NCBI GenBank assembly: GCA_937958475.1
Contig: CALFXR010000097.1
Location: 1 to 8,323 of the forward strand
Source: an uncultured Mesorhizobium sp.
Lineage (GTDB): Bacteria > Pseudomonadota > Alphaproteobacteria > Rhizobiales > Rhizobiaceae
Length of the DNA stretch: 8,323 bases
Direction: 5' to 3'
In this document: positions 6,507 through 8,323 of the stretch, piece after piece
Numbering within the stretch: position 1 is the first letter of the stretch
How the letters are laid out: each line of letters starts with the position of its first letter
Translations under genes and position numbers: made by a program
The notes under the pieces: generated by a model
What the model was told of the DNA's origin: nothing
Databases searched by the model: none
Seen by the model: only the letters and a program-made list of their open reading frames with translations

Positions 6507-6529
6507 TTGAGCGGGGCGCCCTTGCTCAA
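6507..6529. repeat. Inverted repeat upstream of the toxin gene
   Basis: The arms TTGAGC (6507-6512) and GCTCAA (6524-6529) are perfect complements. Inside the spacer is another palindrome, GGGCGCCC (6514-6521). It could be a transcription terminator of the upstream regulator gene (a T run occurs at 6536-6540, 7 nt after the hairpin) or a second operator next to the palindrome at 6532-6547. The sequence does not decide between these. Confidence 0.4.
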
Positions 6530-6531
6530 AC

Positions 6532-6547
6532 GTAGTTTTTAAACTAC
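6532..6547. promoter_or_regulatory. Palindromic operator candidate of the toxin-antitoxin operon
   Basis: GTAGTTT-TT-AAACTAC is a perfect inverted repeat with 7-bp arms, ending 7 nt before the toxin ATG. HTH antitoxins of type II modules commonly bind such palindromes at their own promoter and repress it, so this is the natural site for autoregulation. It is AT-rich in an otherwise GC-rich setting and probably overlaps the promoter; TTGCTC (6522-6527) and TACATA (6545-6550), spaced 17 bp, are weak candidates. Confidence 0.65.
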
Positions 6548-6554
6548 ATACGTC

Positions 6555-6851
6555 ATGATAGAACTGAAACAGACCGAGACTTTCCGCAAGTGGTGGACGC
6601 GACTCCGCGATCAGCGCGCGAGAGGCCTCATCGCCGCGCGGCTTGACCGGCTGGCGTACGGACTTGCGGGAGACCTGCAGCCGGTCGGAGAGGGGATTAG
6701 CGAGTTGCGAATCCATCACGGCCCCGGCTACCGGGTCTACTTCAAGCGAAGTGGCGATACCGTGATCGTCCTCCTGTGCGGTGGAGACAAGGGCAGCCAG
6801 GCGAAGGACATCGCCGCCGCGAAGCGTCTGGCGAAGGAAGCGAGCGAATGA
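6555..6851 (+). CDS. RelE/ParE-superfamily toxin, HI1419 / HigB-like (addiction module killer protein)
   Basis: A 98-residue basic protein with the features of the upstream partner of the HI1419/HI1420 type II toxin-antitoxin family. It has MIELKQTETFRKWWTRLRD at the start, GISELRIHHGPGYRVYF (about 47-63) in the core and VLLCGGDKGSQAKDIAAAK near the end. RelE-like toxins of this fold are generally ribosome-dependent mRNA endonucleases; activity here is inferred. The length is normal for the family and the frame is intact, so the toxin looks functional. The ATG at 6555 is set by the conserved N-terminus. No Shine-Dalgarno precedes it; ACTACATACGTC lies directly between the palindrome and the start. 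This suggests inefficient or leaderless translation. The antitoxin gene follows after 1 nt. Confidence 0.92.
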   Translation: MIELKQTETFRKWWTRLRDQRARGLIAARLDRLAYGLAGDLQPVGEGISELRIHHGPGYRVYFKRSGDTVIVLLCGGDKGSQAKDIAAAKRLAKEASE

Positions 6852-6852
6852 A

Positions 6853-7146
6853 ATGGCCGATAAGCTGACCACCTTCGACCCGGCGGAAGCCCTGACGTCC
6901 GACGTGGCCGTCGCGGCGTTCATGGCGGATGCGTTCGCTTCCGAGGATGCGGGATACATCGCCCATGCCCTGGGCGTCGTCGCCCGCGCCAAGGGCATGA
7001 CTCAGATCGCCAACGAGACCGGTCTTTCGCGCGAGCAGCTCTACCGTTCGTTCAGCGTTGGCGGCAATCCGACGCTTAAGACCACCATCGCCGTCATGAA
7101 GGCGCTCGGCGTCGAACTGACGGCGAGGCCTCACGCCGTCGGATAG
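6853..7146 (+). CDS. HTH antitoxin, HI1420 / HigA-like (addiction module antidote protein)
   Basis: The 97-residue product matches the downstream partner of the HI1419/HI1420 pair: AAFMADAFASEDAGYIAHAL, then GVVARAKGMTQIANETGLSR, EQLYRSFSVGGNPTLKTTI and MKALGVELTA. The helix-turn-helix lies at about residues 48-68. It would bind and neutralise the toxin and, with it, repress the operon through the palindrome at 6532-6547; this role is inferred from the family. The ATG at 6853 comes 1 nt after the toxin TGA, arguing for translational coupling. A GAAGGAAG stretch (6833-6840) inside the toxin gene is a somewhat distant ribosome binding site. Toxin-first order is the HigBA arrangement, the reverse of most type II modules. 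I see no truncation. Confidence 0.92.
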   Translation: MADKLTTFDPAEALTSDVAVAAFMADAFASEDAGYIAHALGVVARAKGMTQIANETGLSREQLYRSFSVGGNPTLKTTIAVMKALGVELTARPHAVG

Positions 7147-7206
7147 CCGGTCGGAGTTTGCGCCGGGGGGATGCCCCAGACCGACGCTGTCCGACGTTGC
7201 GGGCAG

Positions 7207-7224
7207 GGCGGGCGCAGGCCCGCC
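7207..7224. repeat. GC-rich hairpin downstream of the antitoxin gene
   Basis: GGCGGGC (7207-7213) and GCCCGCC (7218-7224) form a perfect 7-bp stem with loop GCAG, about 60 nt after the antitoxin stop. No T run follows on either strand. It may help end the toxin-antitoxin transcript or belong to the adjoining repeat element. Confidence 0.4.
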
Positions 7225-7232
7225 GTCCTCCC

Positions 7233-7336
7233 TCATCCGGAAGTGCGAGCGAAGCGCGCCCCGAAGGAAGAGGGCGGTACGACCCTGCCTTCGTATCCCG
7301 GCTGCGCTCCGCGTCGCGTCGCTTGCCCGTGGATGA
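7233..7336. repeat. Intergenic palindromic repeat element, rhizobial type
   Basis: This 104-bp stretch has terminal inverted repeats TCATCC (7233-7238) and GGATGA (7331-7336). Its interior is made of GTGCGAGCGAAGCGCGCC, CCCGAAGGA and TATCCCGGCTGCGCTCC pieces. The style (CTCATCC..., GAGCGAAGCG..., GGATGACGAG) resembles dispersed intergenic elements I know from Rhizobiales genomes. It sits between the toxin-antitoxin operon and the 3' end of the TonB gene and encodes nothing. Boundaries are approximate; multicopy status cannot be confirmed from one copy. Confidence 0.5.
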
Positions 7337-7355
7337 CGAGACATGGCGCCGACCC

Positions 7356-8323
7356 TCACCGGCTGAAGCGCAGCGTCACCGAAAACGCGAACGTCTTGCC
7401 GCCGACACCGTCGGGCGGTGCGGGGTAGGGCGAGGCCCGACGGGCAGTGGCCAGCGCCTCCTCGTCGAGCACGGCATGACCGGAGCCTTTCGTCACGCGC
7501 ACGGATCTGAGCTGCCCGGCGCGGTCGATGGAGACCGAAAGCCTCACCGCGCCGGCCGCCTTGGCGGCGCGGGCCGCCGCGGGGTAGCGCTTGCGCCGCT
7601 CGACATGGGAGAGAAGCTTGCGGCCGTAGGCGGCTTCGACGCCGGCGCTGGCGCCAGCCGATGCGGCCGCGCCGGAACCGGCCTCGGCCTTCGCCGGGCG
7701 CTTCGCCGCCGGCTGGACGGTGGCCTTCTTCGCCGCGGGTGCGGGTTTCGCCTTCGCGGTGCGTTCGGGCTTCTTCGGCGCCTCGGCCTTCTTCGCTTTC
7801 GCCTTCGCTTTCGGCGCCTCGGCGGTTGTCCGCGGCGCTGGATCGTTTGCCTGCACGGTCGGCGCGGGTCTGCCCTTCGCCACCGGCGGCTCGGCCTTCG
7901 ATCGCGGCGCGGGTGTCACGGCGACCGCGTCCGGCAACTGGTTCGTGTCTGACGTGTCGGCCGTCGGCACGGCCGGTTCCGGCGCGACCTCGGGCGTTGC
8001 GAAGGTCGGCGGCACGGAAAGCACGGCGAGGGCAGGGTCCGGGGCGGGGAGTTCGATGGTTTCGGCCTCGACGGGCTCGACCGCTTGCCGTGCCTCCGGC
8101 TCGATCACCGGCGGCTCGGCAAGCAGTGCTTCCGCGTCCGGATTCTGCGGCGGTACGATCTCGGCGGTTTCGACGGGGGCCACTGTCGCCGCAGGTTCCG
8201 CGACGGGCTCGACCGCTTGCCGTGCCTCCGGCTCGATCACCGGTGGCTCGGCAAGCAGTGCTTCCGCATCCGGATTCTGCGGCGGTACGATCTCGGCGGT
8301 TTCGACGGGAGCCACTGTCGCCG
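7356..8323 (-). CDS. TonB-family energy transducer, N-terminus beyond window
   Basis: The C-terminal 321 or so residues of a TonB-like protein, which couples the inner-membrane proton motive force (through ExbB/ExbD) to outer-membrane TonB-dependent receptors. The last 90 residues (7359-7628) are the TonB C-terminal domain: YGRKLLSHVERRKRYPAAAR, AGAVRLSVSIDRAGQLRSVR, GSGHAVLDEEALATARRASP, YPAPPDGVGGKTFAFSVTLR. Before it come a Lys/Ala/Pro-rich stretch (KAKAKKAEAPKKPERTAKAK) and a Pro/Glu/Val-rich periplasm-spanning region. The far N-terminal part seen here is a 44-residue tandem repeat. The membrane anchor is not in the window, and the frame runs open to the edge: the GTG at 8313-8315 is an internal repeat Val, not a start. 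The stop is TGA at 7356-7358. Family assignment is strong; which receptors it serves is unknown. Confidence 0.93.
   Translation of the reverse strand, partial: ATVAPVETAEIVPPQNPDAEALLAEPPVIEPEARQAVEPVAEPAATVAPVETAEIVPPQNPDAEALLAEPPVIEPEARQAVEPVEAETIELPAPDPALAVLSVPPTFATPEVAPEPAVPTADTSDTNQLPDAVAVTPAPRSKAEPPVAKGRPAPTVQANDPAPRTTAEAPKAKAKAKKAEAPKKPERTAKAKPAPAAKKATVQPAAKRPAKAEAGSGAAASAGASAGVEAAYGRKLLSHVERRKRYPAAARAAKAAGAVRLSVSIDRAGQLRSVRVTKGSGHAVLDEEALATARRASPYPAPPDGVGGKTFAFSVTLRFSR
8069..8323. repeat. 132-bp tandem repeat inside the TonB-like gene
   Basis: Copy A (8069-8200) and copy B (8201-8323, cut by the window edge 9 nt short) have the same phase and period. Over the 123 shared positions I count three differences (C/T at 8112 versus 8244, plus one G/A in each of two further places), all synonymous. 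Each full unit encodes 44 residues, starting TVAPVETAEIVPPQNPDAEA and continuing LLAEPPVIEPEARQAVEPVA then EPAA. More copies may lie beyond the window. Confidence 0.9.

Noticed and set aside
7158..7952. Plus-strand open frame of 264 codons opposite the TonB gene
   Set aside because: Arg/Gly/Leu-rich shadow of the conserved TonB C-terminal domain and its linker; no family resemblance.
8069..8323. Repeat considered as a CRISPR array
   Set aside because: The two copies are directly adjacent with no spacers, lie in frame within a coding region, and differ only at synonymous sites.

Overview
The window is GC-rich, densely coding DNA from an alphaproteobacterium, most likely a Hyphomicrobiales (Rhizobiales) member of the Mesorhizobium/Aquamicrobium type. 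I infer this from the strong G/C bias at third codon positions, a trigger factor with a Lys/Ala-rich tail, a secreted DUF992 protein, and an intergenic element with TCATCC...GGATGA ends. I could not run a database comparison, so the genus is only a guess.

Layout, left to right. (1) A tRNA-Leu(UAG) gene on the minus strand with encoded CCA. (2) A 335-nt divergent intergenic region, then trigger factor (tig, +) closed by a strong intrinsic terminator. (3) A GH25 lysozyme-like lipoprotein (+), convergent with a membrane-anchored staphylococcal-nuclease-like protein (-). (4) A secreted DUF992 protein (-), divergent from a YghU-type glutathione S-transferase / disulfide reductase (+). (5) A more accessory-looking stretch on the plus strand: a small XRE-family regulator, then a toxin-first type II toxin-antitoxin pair of the HI1419/HI1420 (HigBA-like) kind, with a perfect palindrome just before the toxin start. 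(6) An intergenic palindromic repeat element. (7) The C-terminal part of a TonB-family energy transducer (-), cut by the window end inside a near-identical 132-bp tandem repeat.

How the genes relate: most are single transcription units. The only clear operon is the toxin-antitoxin pair, with 1 nt between stop and start. The envelope theme is strong (GH25 lipoprotein, anchored nuclease, exported DUF992 protein, TonB), and tig and yghU serve protein folding and thiol-disulfide balance. I see no clearly new multi-gene system. The items most worth a second look are the toxin-antitoxin control region, the tandem repeat in the TonB protein, the inverted repeat upstream of tig, and the DUF992 protein of unknown function.
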